In this document: in pieces, positions 44,100-55,410 of the stretch
Numbering within the stretch: position 1 is the stretch's first letter
Layout: the number at the start of each line of letters is the position of its first letter
The notes under the pieces: generated by a model
The model's database searches: none
The model's input: only the letters and a program-made list of their open reading frames with translations
What the model was told of the DNA's origin: nothing
Made by a program: the position numbers and the translations under genes
Assembly (NCBI GenBank): GCA_949987565.1
Contig: OX465102.1
Coordinates: 8,048,512 to 8,112,511, forward strand
Reading direction: 5' to 3'
Source: Luidia sarsii
Taxonomy: Eukaryota > Echinodermata > Asteroidea > Paxillosida > Luidiidae
Length of the DNA stretch: 64,000 bases

Positions 44100-45395
44100 A
44101 TTAAAGGAGGACGCATTATGCTTGATGAGGTCATTGAATGTACAGCAAAGAAATGTGTTTAATAAGATTCGAGGCTGGTGTTTACATAAAGTATGAGGTG
44201 AAAATCCTGAACCATTTCATGTTTTTATCACTGGTGGAGCTGGCACTGGTAAAAGTCATTTGATAAAATCAATACATTATGAAGCAACAAGAATGGTTCA
44301 TAATCCTGATAATGTGTCAGTACTGAAAACTGCACCTACTGGAGTGGCAGCTTTTAATATCAATGGAAGTAAAATTCCTACTGATGCACGTTTGCCTTAT
44401 CAACCTCTTGGTGATGAGAAATTGCAAGATCTTTAGATTCTTATTATTGATGAAATATCGGATCATAAAATGCTGTGCTACACACATGGACGTCTGCGTC
44501 AGATCAAGCAAACCCGTGATCAAAAGCCATTTGGAAATGTGAGCATTCTAGCTGTTGGTGATTTTTATCAGTTACCTCCAGTCAAAGGAAAAGCACTGCA
44601 TCAGACAGATACTACAGTAGATCTGTGGAATGATTGTTTTCAGAAAGTAGAGTTGAAAGAAATTATGAGACAAAAGGATGATATGAAGTTTGCCGAGACC
44701 TTGAATAGAATACGTCTCAAAACAAAGCAGGATAAGTTACTGGATGAAGATGTGACAATGTTACAAACACGGGAAACTGGAAAAGATTGGGATGATGCTA
44801 TACTTATATTTCCATGTAGTAAACAGGTTGATGAATACAATAGGAAAACACTTTTTGCCAAATGCAGTGATTGTATGTGTGATATCCAGACAAATTCTAG
44901 TAGACCAAATAATACTGAAAATGATAAACTACCAAAGAAAACAATTCACACTACTTTACCTGAATCATTGTGGCTAGGTACCGGTGCTAGGGTAATGCTG
45001 ACGAAAAATATTGATGTATCCGATGGTCTTGTTAATGGAGTAATTGGAACTGTTTGTGACATAATGCTACCTGATAAATCTACCCCTAAACGTATACATG
45101 TTCAGTTTGATAGCAAACATGTTGGATGCAAAGTGAAAAGGAAAAATGATGGTATCATTGCATTTGAAATGGAAGAGGAAAATATAAGTAAACGGAGGAT
45201 TAGAAGACAATTTCCATTGAAACTAGCCTGGGCATGTACAGTTCATAAGGTACAAGGAATGACTACAGACAAAGCAGTACATTTTCAGCAGGTCAGGCAT
45301 ATGTTGCACTGAGCAGAGTAACATCTCTAAATGGACTTGCTATTGAAGGGTTTAATGAAAAACTTGTGTATTGCAATAAAGCTGTGAGAGATTGA
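44100..45395 (+). pseudogene. Helentron Pif1-like helicase
   Basis: Walker A reads TGGAGTGKSH at about 44231, the DEAD-like box IIDEIS at about 44440, and the sensor GDFYQLPPVKG at about 44560. Late motifs are WLGTGARVMLTKNID and [12 protein letters not shown]. The frame has an in-frame TAG at 44434-44436 immediately before IIDEIS, and a one-base break at about 45280 after which motif VI reads [15 protein letters not shown] and ends at 45393-45395. The helicase is complete in motif content but not translatable as read. Confidence 0.8.
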
Positions 45396-45404
45396 TTAAA
45401 TAGT

Positions 45405-45760
45405 ATGTCACAATTCATTGAGGAATCCAATACAAACACAGATCAATTGAATGACACTGTAATCATGTTGCATAACATTCAAGGACTGAAGGAACACTTC
45501 ATTGACTTAAAATGTAACAGTGACATGATGACATCAGAGTTTAACTATGAAACAGAATTAAGTGAATTCAAATGTTATCATCAGATCAGAAGTGCTTCAT
45601 ATAATGATTCAAGTAATATTACCCAAACATTAAGTAAACAGTGTCATTCAGCAGACTTTCCTTATCTGTACAGAATCTGGAATATGTTGCAATACAAGTT
45701 ATTTGCCAAATGTCATATTCTGTTGTAACTGTTTATCGTCCAGCATCGTATTGTAACGGG
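45405..45760 (+). pseudogene. Helentron C-terminal EEP-type endonuclease remnant
   Basis: Reads VIMLHNIQGLKEHFIDLK, resembling the N-terminal strand-helix of exonuclease-endonuclease-phosphatase domains, and near the end TVYRPASY in another frame. Central catalytic motifs are deleted or unreadable. An EEP domain downstream of the helicase is characteristic of Helentrons, so position supports the weak motif match. Confidence 0.5.
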
Positions 45761-45777
45761 CCGAGTAGGGCGAGGCG

Positions 45778-45815
45778 TGGCACAGCAATTGGTCCGAATG
45801 GACCAATTCGTGCCA
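45778..45815 (+). repeat. Hairpin at the putative Helentron 3' end
   Basis: Arms TGGCAC and AATTGGTCC pair with GGACCAATT and GTGCCA around a GAAT loop, with a small bulge. A strong stem-loop close to the 3' end is expected for Helitron-type elements, and it lies about 20-60 bp after the last coding signal. Confidence 0.55.
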
Positions 45816-47178
45816 CTTCAACCAAATAGCGGGGACAAATGTGAAACGGGTAAATCAGACTAACGTTGAGGGAAAGGAAAATAAGGGATCGTCAAGCCAG
45901 CATATTTAGGGAGGCGCCGCCCAGGTAATCTTAATGAAACAGAATTAATAATATTATGTAAAATACAGAGATAAATGTGGAGCAACATTAAAGAAGATAA
46001 AGTATACAAATTAGGTCGACGGACACTTACAAGCATAGAAGACCGGTGCAAGCACAAGGCTGGAGGCTAACACAGGCAGTCCCCAAAGGAACATACAAAA
46101 AAAAGAAAGGAGAACAACATCAGGAAACGCAAAGAAAGAAGAATGACCACCGCCTTATTGCCTGCTTCGGTCTTATATACCGGTACGTTGTGAAATCTGG
46201 ACACACGTTCATCTACCCTCTACCTCCATGATCTACCAATATCTGCAGTATCAGCGAAATTGTAAAAGTTAAAAATGCTGGAAAAAAAAATAAAGTTAGG
46301 TGATGAATTTAATGTGAGATTGATGATTTTTCGCTGTGTCGTTTTAACTTGTATTATTTCTAATAATGTGAAAAACGAACAGCAAAATACATGTAGTTCG
46401 TTGTCCCCGCGGTACTGGCCAAGCTAGCGGGCGGCCATGTGTTTTTTGCTTGATGATAGGCCTACCAGTTTCACGCCGATTTATTTTCCCTCAGGATTAC
46501 CTTTCTTTCCAAAGTGACATTTACGAATAAAAACCATAAAACATTTAAATGTTAGTTTATATCACTGATGGTTCTGCTGACAGCCACACACGTAGGATTG
46601 CCTCATCATTGCCTGCCTCCGACCGACACCGGTTTACTTTCGCAGCCAACTGGATGCAATCTTGTGTAGGCCTACGCATAACTACGATCAGTTACGGAAG
46701 AAGAATTTGCCTATGCTTACAACGTTGTGAAAATAATGAATCCAGTTTTGTTTGCCCTGGAAATTATGAAAAACTTATTAGGAAGTACAGAACTAAATAT
46801 CACTGAAAATTCTGGTTAAAAAACGAAACGTACAAGTATCATTTTCCAATACGTATAGCAATGTTATGAACATAAAGGGGGTCGGTGTAAATGGAGTTAT
46901 TGTCATGCATGCAAAAGTAACCATCCGAGCATCATCCGAGTGAATATGGACAGCCGGACAACTTCACATCTTGAAACCGTCAACGTTATTAGACCATGCA
47001 GTAAATATACAGAGTGATTAATTGGTGGGCAGTCTGTAACTTGATCCGCTGGTTGGAGAAAGTATGCAAGCAGGAATACTTGTTGTTTTCAACAGTCATC
47101 CACTGCAGACACAGGTGTCAACAACCATCCGCTTCTAGCATAGAATGTTTACCTTCACGTCTTCTTTTCAAGCGCAAA
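45816..47178. other. Intergenic stretch, likely promoter of the P2X7-like gene at its right end
   Basis: No supported coding exon. The last 200 bp before the start codon at 47179 are presumably the 5' UTR and promoter, without a recognisable core motif. Confidence 0.4.
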
Positions 47179-49590
47179 ATGTCTAGTTCATCGGACTCTG
47201 AAAATGAACTTGAAACCACCCAAGCAGAGGTACGTATTGATCGTACGTTGTGATGTTCCAGTGTAGTCTGGGTTTCTCCATTGTTTCTCTAGCGTAAACC
47301 GATATTACAATTAGTTCTAACAAAACAATTGACCTACATCCTCCCAAGTATTGACGTACCAAAGCAGAGTAAGGCAGGTCCATAAACATTGCAATTACAT
47401 GTACATGCAGCTTCTTTTGGTTGTATGTAATCTGACCCAGATTTAATCTGATTTATTCTAGATAAGTTTACGATAGATATAGATTATACCACAATTTGAC
47501 CAACCCGAGGCATAAGTTTAATTTGAAGTACAGTATATACAACCATAGAACAGTAAGTGGTGAACGGATTAAAGTTACTTTCTTTTTACAAAGTGTTTTG
47601 TTAATTTTATTTACAGTTTACTTCATGTATGTACATTGTTGTCAGGTTGCCATTCCTTCTAGAAGAGCAAGGGGTGAGAGTAGGAGAAGAAGAGCATTTG
47701 GTAGGAGAGGAAATGTGAGAGGAAGAGAAAGAGGATCAAGAAGCCGTACAACAACAGAAAGGGGTAGGGGGAAGAGCCGCCAAAGGTTAGGGGCGCTTCA
47801 ACCTGTTGCACAAGGCCAACAAGTGGTTGATTTGGACGATCAACGTCGACAAAGGTTGAGAGTATGTACACACACCTTTTTTAGATTCAGTACTAAAATT
47901 TACAACAGTACAAAAATATCTTCAACATGTATATACAGTATGAAACATCCCTAAACATTCATGTTCAACAAAACCAATGTCCTATTTTTCATACATGTAC
48001 ATAGATTTATAAATTTTAATTACTGCTGTTATATGCAAATTGAAAACCGGTGATAAGCATGGGAGCTGATGAATGTTAGCCTTGCCTTTGAGAAAGGTCC
48101 TGCTAGGATCGAAACGTCTGGCCCACTAAATTTTGAGTTTATTATATTTTGATAATTCTACGAATGACTCTAGTTTTTAAAACAAAACCCAGCTGTTTGG
48201 CATAAAAAAATATTTAATTTACAATTTATCAAAGTTGTTTTGGGGTTGCATTATAGGATGACAAAGCACGATTGAAGAAATCTTCTTGTTCAAGCTGCTG
48301 AAAGAAACCCAGGAATTCTCCTGGACATATTGATTGTTCAGCCCCCACCCCCACCTCCACCTGATCAACCGCTGCAGTGGTGCACCTGCACTTACTGTCG
48401 CCAAATGGCTACTGATGAGGAATGTGTGTGTTGCGGACAGACCGCTGAAAATTGCATTGCTTTACATCCAGTAAGTACAGAAATGACTTGTTTATCTTTT
48501 AAAACCTCTGACCAATACAAATGAGTCTTTAATTATTTTTGTTACAAGTAAATGCACATAATCTTTAGTAAATAAAATGTTTGTCCTCTTTTTCCACTAT
48601 TTTTTCTTGCTGATCTTTTATCAAGATAAACTTCGCCACATACAAACTCATATCAATGTCAACAGGTGCACAATCAAACACATTTTTCTGTATCAAGAAT
48701 TGCAATTTTTGTTTTAGTGGATCAGAGAGATGACCTAAGAAGTTAGAACCTGCATTTGTTTTGATTTTTTTTTTTACCTTACCTAAGGCCAATAGTATGG
48801 AATGTATGGACACACATTCATACATGCAAACAGTTGAAGTGAAGATAGGATTAGAAGACAAAGTGAAATCATGATGATGTTGCTTCGCCCTTTAAGATGT
48901 ATGGTCAGTGATTTCCTCCATTGCCTCTTCAATATCGTATCGCATGTTGGCCTATATATCCCGTGATAGCCTGATTTGAACCATCGTTCCTAAAGGGCCA
49001 CTGAGAATTTGTATTTACAAATAAATGAAAGAATACATGTGAAAACAAATGAAAGAATACAGATTGTACATCCTAATCTAGGGAATTTATGCAAGACAAT
49101 CTGTCTAAAAAACAGTACATTTTCTTTTTTGTGCACTACTTAGTACTTAGTAATGCTCAAATGAATGACATCCTCATGATGTTACTGTCTTCTTTTCTTC
49201 GCTTACTTACATATGTTTATGAGTATTTACCTTAAGTAAATTTGTTTATTTGTCCCAAAAATGAAATTTAAAAGAAAATGTCTGAAACCAAAACCAGAAT
49301 ATATACCTACAGAATAATCAAATGATGTTGTTTTCCTTATGAGGTAATGACCCAAATAATGGATCCGATGTCAATAGCGCTACAGAGAGCTCTCTGGAGG
49401 GAGGTGCTGAATACTGAGCCTGCAGCATATAACCAAGTTGGCAGGGATAATAGTAGTCGGCACACTGCATACCGGTGCTACATTTTGTGGCAGTATAACA
49501 GACTGGGGGCTGGGGTCAGACAGGTGATACCCAGCTGTGTAGTTCTCTTTATTAGAAGGACCTATCCAGACCCCCATGGCCAGTACATTG
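47179..49590 (+). CDS. P2X7-intracellular-domain-like gene
   Basis: Four plus-strand exons are supported: 47179-47229 (starts MSSSSDSENELE), 47646-47861 (Arg/Gly-rich, RRRRAFGRRGNVRGRERGSR), 48257-48470 and 49344-49590, all with GT-AG sites and phase 0 at the first two junctions. Exon 3 encodes AERNPGILLDILIVQPPPPP then QWCTCTYCRQMATDEECVCC; exon 4 encodes TAYRCYILWQYNRLGAG and RQVIPSCVVLFIRRTYPDPH. These are hallmarks of the zinc-binding ballast domain of P2X7 receptors, common as stand-alone genes in invertebrates. There is no channel part. Exon 3 contains a one-base break (DDKARLKK is one frame off from LLVQAAERNPG), and an exon expected between 3 and 4 was not found. Ballast-type domain recognition is strong; function of stand-alone copies is unknown. 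Confidence 0.75.
48083..48140 (+). repeat. Hammerhead-like Penelope end motif
   Basis: Hairpin CCTTTGAGAAAGG, then stem GGTCCT/AGGATC with loop GCT, then GAAACGTC. It sits in intron 2 of the P2X7-like gene, orientation plus. Confidence 0.7.
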
Positions 49591-50099
49591 GTAAGATAAA
49601 AAAACTTACAAAAAATGTTCACAGATTTACATGAAACTTATACAGTTTGAAGATAGTTATGGTAGAAACGTCACACTGAAATACATCTATTTCTGTCTAA
49701 ATTGCTGTATTTTTTTAGAAAAGAGTAAAAGAAATTGTTTACGTATTACCGAGATCTAAACTATTTTTCGGAACAGTACGGCGTTGAATGCTGCATTTTC
49801 GCGAAACAAATGAAGCGGTTTTCTCGATTTTCTCGAGACTCGGTTTGCGAATTGAGCTGAAATTTTCACAGGTGTGCAATTTCATGCATATGTTGGATCA
49901 GACAACATATGGATGCTATTCTTTGACCTCGACCAATGTTGTGTAGGGACTTTAACATTGTATGTAAATTATGGTTTGTTATATTTATTACAACATCCAT
50001 TCTTCCATTTGTCATTTTTAACAAAGTTACAAACAACAAGAGCAATGATCTGGATGGCAGCCATTGAAAAAAGTAACCCGATGATCGATTGACAGCATT
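49591..50099. other. 3' side of the P2X7-like gene up to the DIRS element
   Basis: An acceptor TTTTCACAG at 49863-49871 is followed by a 72-codon plus frame with no recognisable domain. It could be a final exon or 3' UTR; I cannot support either. Confidence 0.3.
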
Positions 50100-50519
50100 A
50101 ATTAAACAATTAAACGAATGAATGAATGAAATGGAATGAAGTTTAATTAAGATTCTACCGAGTTTATCACTAACACTGAAGGACTTACGTGAGATTGCAC
50201 CATTCACCGGAATGTATCGTCACGGTTGAGAGAGTCCATTGTTAAAACAAATGAATCCCCTATAAAACCCCACACGAGCCCCGAGCTCCTCAGTGCATTT
50301 TGCGGTATACCCAAGTCTTGGCCGTCAGAGTACAAAAAGGGATGTGACGGATCAAGTCTAATTGGATATGATACACTGAGTGGGTGTACGTAAGTCCTTC
50401 AGTGTTAGTGATAAACTCGGTAGAATCTTAATTAAACTTCATTCCATTTCATTCATTCGTTTAATTGTTTAATTCTACCTCGTTGTCACATAACACTTCG
50501 GCCTTACGTGAGAGATTTA

Positions 50520-51120
50520 GAGCCAGCTGACGGGCAAGAAACGAGTACATAGACAGCGATCATCGGGATCCATCAGCTCCGTTTTGAAAGGCTGCACTGC
50601 AAGCTGCCGATCTGGTACTGTGTGCTTTGAACGTATACGTGTCGATACCTGCTGCTTTCAAAACAATCTTAATCCATCTTGATAATGTTTGGGTCCCCAC
50701 TTCTTTATGAGGGACCACATAACTTAGAAAAAGCTTGCGTGTTTTTGACAGATACTCTTTGAGTAAACTTACAACACAGAGCAACTTATCAAAGGGGTAG
50801 TGGCCTATAACGACATCTACGTTGGGCTTCCCAACCTTACAGGTTTTAGTTGGCTTGGCAACTATAAAAGTAACTCCAGTCGCTGTAACTTGAACATGGT
50901 CTAAATTTAACAGAGACAGTGTTTGGCAACGTTGTCCAGAAACAAGGGCGATAGCACTACGTAACGTGTTCAGACTACTGTAGTTACTGCTGTAGTATTT
51001 CGTGTGGAAAACGGATTTAACCAGTCGGATTAAACCAAGATTCAAGACCCAATTTAATGTTCGCTGACTGTCCAATGTTTTATTGTCCTCCCGTTTCCAT
51101 AACCATGGTACAAATAACAT
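50520..51120 (-). pseudogene. DIRS tyrosine recombinase C-terminal part
   Basis: A frame of about 186 codons carries ALVSGQRCQTLSLLNLDHV (first catalytic Arg region, in the usual SGxRxxT context) and KAHSTRSAACSAAFQ (HxxR). It ends at a TGA soon after GADGSR, before the expected Trp and nucleophile Tyr. Downstream SMYSFLARQ may be the remnant of that tail. The N-terminal core-binding half lies in the previous frame near 51130-51480. Inactive as read. Confidence 0.75.
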
Positions 51121-51283
51121 ACATCACGTGTCTCGTAAGCGCCACGGCCTATACAACAGTACTGGTAACTTTCCATGCACATAATACATATAAGCCATAC
51201 ATTTGCATATAACCTTACGCGCACTTATACATTTGCATATAACCTCACGCGCGTCGCATTACATCATTGTGCAGATGTAAACA

Positions 51284-52705
51284 CTACAACTGCCGCTTTG
51301 AAAAGCCGCAGCAAGGCAGTCTCTGTCCTAATGCAGAAGAGAATGCACTTCTTGAGTGAGGACCAGTAGCATTTCCTGGTAGAATGTCGCCATGACGCAA
51401 TGATAATCTCGGCAGACTGTCTTGAAACACCTTGCAGTCGCAATGTCTTCCTGACAAGACGCAAGCCGTGAGCCTCAGGCGGTGCCTCAATGGGTGTAGT
51501 CTTCCTGAGGGGGGAAGTGTAAGCAAATCAGGTTCGTTGGGTAATATGGCTGGTGCCCTGATTAGCAACTTAGTAGTTTCGGAAACCATGTCTGCGTTTG
51601 CCAGAGGGGTACAATTAATATGCCCAACCGCCTTGTCATAGGATATTTTGGTTAGAATTCTGTCTATTAGACAAAATGGTGGAAACGCATAGAACTTTGT
51701 GCGTGACCAACTCAAATTGAACGCATCTACATGAGCTGCACCAGGATCTGGATGCCAAGAAACGTATGGCTTTAGCTGAAAATTCAGCCGAGTCGCAAAC
51801 AGATCGATCTCCGGTACAAGGAGAACCTCAGTAATTTTCTCGAAAACTTTGGCATTTAGTTTCCATTCCAAATCTTCATGGAAATGTCTGGAGGAAAAAT
51901 CAGCAGTCGTGTTTTGACTGCCTGGTAAATGCGAGACTGACAGCCAGATACCTTGCTTCATACACCATAGCCAAATTTCCCGTGCTAACCCATTCAACGC
52001 TGGGGAGTGTGTACCCCCAGAGTGTTGTAGGTATGCTACTGCAGTTACATTGTCCGATTTTATATGGACATGGATATTGCGTACACCTGTGAAGAATGAT
52101 TGCAATGCCAAGTAACTTGCTTTGAGTTCAAGCACATTGATATGGTGAACTGATTCGGCAGTGGACCATTGTCCCCCAATTGCCTGGCCATCATAATGAG
52201 CTCCCCATCCTGCTTTCGATGCATCAGTTTCGATTGTACAGTCAGGCATTTTCCTGTGTATTGGGGATGTTGCAGCGCGCATGTGTGATACCCACCATTG
52301 CAAATCTGAAATTGCTTGTTCAGATAAACCCATTTGTGCATCATAATTTCCGCCGTTTGTGGTCAGTGCATGATTTTTCTCCAATTCGACAGTGCGTCTG
52401 AAAGTGGCCCCGTATGGGACTGCTAGTTCACAAGAAACCATTAGCCCTGTCACTCTAGCCACTTCTCGAATTCTAGGGGAAATTGTGGCTATGAGTTTAC
52501 TGATGTCAGCAACCAGTTTATCAGCTTTAGCTGACGGGATGGAAATGGTCATTTTGACTGAATCTAGCTGAAAACCCAGGAAAATAATGTTCTGGGTGGG
52601 TTCCAACGCAGATTTTTGTCTGTTAATTGTGAACCCCAAATCTTCGGTGAGTTTCGTACGAGCTGCAACCTTACTCATACATTCCTCATATGTATTGTGG
52701 CGCAA
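51284..52705 (-). CDS. DIRS reverse transcriptase end, RNase H and linker domain
   Basis: A 473-codon frame begins inside the polymerase (RHNTYEECMSKVAAR, LGFTINRQKSALEPTQ, IFLGFQLDS). It continues through RNase H (TIETDASKAGWGAHYDG, HINVLELKASYLAL, HIKSDNVTAVAYLQ, SHLPGSQNTTADFSSR) and then a segment with EIDLFATRLNFQL and DAFNLSW typical of the DIRS region between RNase H and recombinase. Its apparent first Met lies at the solo-LTR boundary; originally the frame continued into 53732-54549. The last ~70 codons appear frame-shifted. Confidence 0.8.
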   Translation of the reverse strand: MRHNTYEECMSKVAARTKLTEDLGFTINRQKSALEPTQNIIFLGFQLDSVKMTISIPSAKADKLVADISKLIATISPRIREVARVTGLMVSCELAVPYGATFRRTVELEKNHALTTNGGNYDAQMGLSEQAISDLQWWVSHMRAATSPIHRKMPDCTIETDASKAGWGAHYDGQAIGGQWSTAESVHHINVLELKASYLALQSFFTGVRNIHVHIKSDNVTAVAYLQHSGGTHSPALNGLAREIWLWCMKQGIWLSVSHLPGSQNTTADFSSRHFHEDLEWKLNAKVFEKITEVLLVPEIDLFATRLNFQLKPYVSWHPDPGAAHVDAFNLSWSRTKFYAFPPFCLIDRILTKISYDKAVGHINCTPLANADMVSETTKLLIRAPAILPNEPDLLTLPPSGRLHPLRHRLRLTACVLSGRHCDCKVFQDSLPRLSLRHGDILPGNATGPHSRSAFSSALGQRLPCCGFSKRQL

Positions 52706-53731
52706 CAGCGGGTAGGACTGTTGGTAGTTTGTAGTGTAAAAACCCCTGTATATAGTGGAGTCGTCCGGTCACGGGATCGCAGGCTGGGTGCCTGAGAGTG
52801 GCTGGACGAGGGAATAGGATATAGTGTGCAGCGAGTGATTCCGACAAGTTGGCCTGAGCGAAGTTCGGAGTGATTCCGAGAAGTGGTCGAAACCCTATCA
52901 CTGTGGAGGCACGGGCGTCTGGTCAACGTCAGAGATAAGTGGTAAGTGCTTGGAAGTTTGTGTTGTCTACACCCTTTCATTTGACCTTTGTGTTGGGCAT
53001 TTAAAGTAAATGGCCAGTTTGTACTGCGTTTTGTGTGCAGAGAATGTTGTTTAAGGGGCCCGTGTGACTGAATGTGCGTCTTGCGGGAAGTTTTGGGCCC
53101 AAGTTGGGGGAATAATCGAGTGGGTTTATTCTTGTGTACTGCATGTACTGGTTGAGCGGAAAGGCTGTGGTCGAGTTACTGGACACGCTGAGTGGGAGAG
53201 TGACTCTGAAGCCGGCCCCTCAGAATAGCCCCTCATTGAGGTGCTGGTAGCCCCTCAGAATAGCCCCTCATTGAGGTGCTGGTAGCCCCTCAGAATGGCC
53301 CCTCATTGAGGTGCTGATAGCCCCTCAGAATAGCCCCTCATTGAGGTGCTGGTAGCCCCTCAAAGTGGCATTTCAAAGTAGCCCCTCATTGAGGTGCCGT
53401 GGTTCGGGGTGAAGTGTTATATAGTAGTTGCAAAGAAAGATTAGCCCCTCATCTGGAGATCTGTAAATACATGTAATTGTTTTATTGTTATAGACCAATA
53501 AATAGTTTGGCTGTGTTTGCATAGTAAAAGAGAAAGTGTTCCGAGTTCCTTCCATCCTGAGTCGAACTCGTCTGATTTATAGGAGATCCAAAGGCAACTG
53601 ACTGCAATTAAGGGGACGGTATACTTCCATCCCAACGGAACCGTTCCTAGCCGCTCAGGGACTTACGGTTTATAGAGGCCGTCCGGCACGCAATCCTTTA
53701 CCCCTCATAGGAGAGGAGCTGGTGCGCCACA
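52696..53731 (+). mobile_element. Solo LTR, 1,036 bp, nested in the DIRS polymerase
   Basis: Starts TGTGGCGCAACAG and ends CTGGTGCGCCACA, a TG...CA LTR with short inverted ends, flanked by GTAT on both sides (52692-52695 and 53732-53735), a 4-bp target duplication. An AATAAA at 53497-53502 fits a polyadenylation signal in plus orientation. Between 53210 and 53400 five copies of a ~34-bp unit (AGCCCCTCATTGAGGTGCTG) form an internal minisatellite. No internal retroviral coding remains, so it arose by LTR-LTR recombination or partial loss. Confidence 0.85.
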
Positions 53732-54549
53732 GTATTCCCTATCACACGATAATCACACGATACATGGCCAACACGCCGTAGTGAGGCGACTAGGGGATTC
53801 ATCACCTTTGTGAAAACACGAGGGGCACATGAGAGCCCAAAAGGCAAGCAGGTAAACTCGTAGACCTTATTCTGCCAAAGAAACCGCAGGAATTTTCTGT
53901 GATCCTGGGCTGTTGGTATTGCATAATACGCGTCTTTCAGGTCAAGAGACGCCATGAAGCAGTTCGGAGTCACCAACTGCATTGCATACCCTATTGTCTC
54001 TATTTTAAAATGGGCGTATTTGACACAGGTATTGAGCCCACGCAGGTTAATAATAGGGCAATAAGTGCCGTCTTTCTTTTGACGGATAAATAAGTTAGAG
54101 AGGAATTCCCCATCTGTGTGGGGGGTTTCAACAATTGCTTTCTTTTGAAGCATTTTAGTTATTTCCTCTGAAACTAGATTTTCCTCACTCTGCGAGAAAG
54201 GTATTTCCCTTGGCGCAGTATATTGTGAGGGAAAAGTGGTGAATTCAATCCTATAATGTTGAACTGTATTCAGGACCCAATTGTCCCCTGTGATCTCGCG
54301 CCATTTGGCTATAAAATGTGCGAGTCTGCCTGCTGTTACAAGTTGAGCATTCTCACATTTGTGCTTACTCAAAAGAAAGTTATCTGTAATTGATCTTTGA
54401 GCAATATCATGTTTGTGCTTACTCAAGAGGGTGTCTACTGGCATGGGGTTTCCATCATTCAGACATTCATGTTTACTCACCACCTTTAGGTGTTCTTTTT
54501 GCTTCGAGCATCCACCGGTGGGTTGTCCGGCTTGTTTTTCCCCCGCCAA
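53732..54549 (-). pseudogene. DIRS reverse transcriptase N-terminal half
   Basis: Motifs in order: SNLFIRQKKDGTYCPIINLR, MASLDLKDAYYAIPTAQDHR, CLPFGLSCAPRVFTKVMNP. The catalytic aspartate box that should follow VGHVS reads CDYRVIG, so the YxDD motif is damaged independently of the LTR insertion just downstream. An upstream stretch with SKHK-containing repeats resembles a linker to gag. Confidence 0.8.
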
Positions 54550-54559
54550 TTGTTGTAGG

Positions 54560-55410
54560 GGCGGCGCTTGTAGTTTAAAGGGCCGTTATAGCGGAAACTT
54601 CCGTGAGCCGCTTGATAGGATCTTGTGTCCCTGCGTTTCTGGGGGTGCCCGGAGGTCGTGTTCTTTGACTGACCCCTTGATTTGTGGCCGACTTTGTAGC
54701 CCAGCTTATTAGTCTCCTGTATGTCTCTACACTTTTGTGTAAGGTTGTCACTGGCACTTGAGCCGAACACAGGCCACCAAAATGTTGGTTTAGGTCCGGT
54801 TTTATGAATTCGCGTCGTCTCACATTGAGTTCATAATTTGCATGACCCAGTATTGAAACTGCATCGAGCAGTTTGGTAATGTCGGCCTTAACATCGGCCG
54901 GTTGCCCTGGCGTAGTTTTAGCCATACCCATTAGGGATTCAATGACACGCACTATCGGTACGATGCCCGATAGGAGGGCTTGCTGAATCTTTTGCATCTT
55001 AATGTCCACTGAGCAGGTCTTAGCCTGCAAAGTATTCCACACCTCTGGGTTAACCCGTGTCAATCCGAGTGCTGTCACGTTGAGTGGTCTTTAGAAACTT
55101 TTTAAGTTTTCCGGACACTATCCCTTCAGGCAGTCTTTGACGCATCATTTTGGTCATGAGGTCTGCCAGCTTTCCGCTAACTGCGGTCCCTGTGGCACCT
55201 TCGTCGTCAAAAAGCTGTTCGTAGTCTCGCAGAACTGCGTCGTCTTGTTGGTTGTCCTCGAGCAAATTGTCCCAGGCCTTGCTCATGCCGAGGACGCTGC
55301 CAGAGTGGTCTGATTCCACCTCGGAGTCAACTTTAGGCCGCTTAGGGCGTGGCCCTGACAGGACTACAGCCTGTATCTGCTCTACAGCATTAGCCATAGA
55401 ACACATCTGC
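54560..55410 (-). pseudogene. DIRS gag
   Basis: Two overlapping frames (55050-55406 and 54575-55078) encode an acidic N-terminal part with PRPKRPKVDSEVESD and a helical region with VNPEVWNTLQAKT and KADITKLLDAVSILGHANYE, a typical DIRS gag layout. The frame changes near 55070; another break comes at about 54570 before the polymerase frame. Confidence 0.7.

Noticed and set aside
48565..48861. 98-codon minus frame inside the P2X7-like gene intron
   Set aside because: No recognisable domain and no splice partners; the expected missing plus-strand exon was also not found here.
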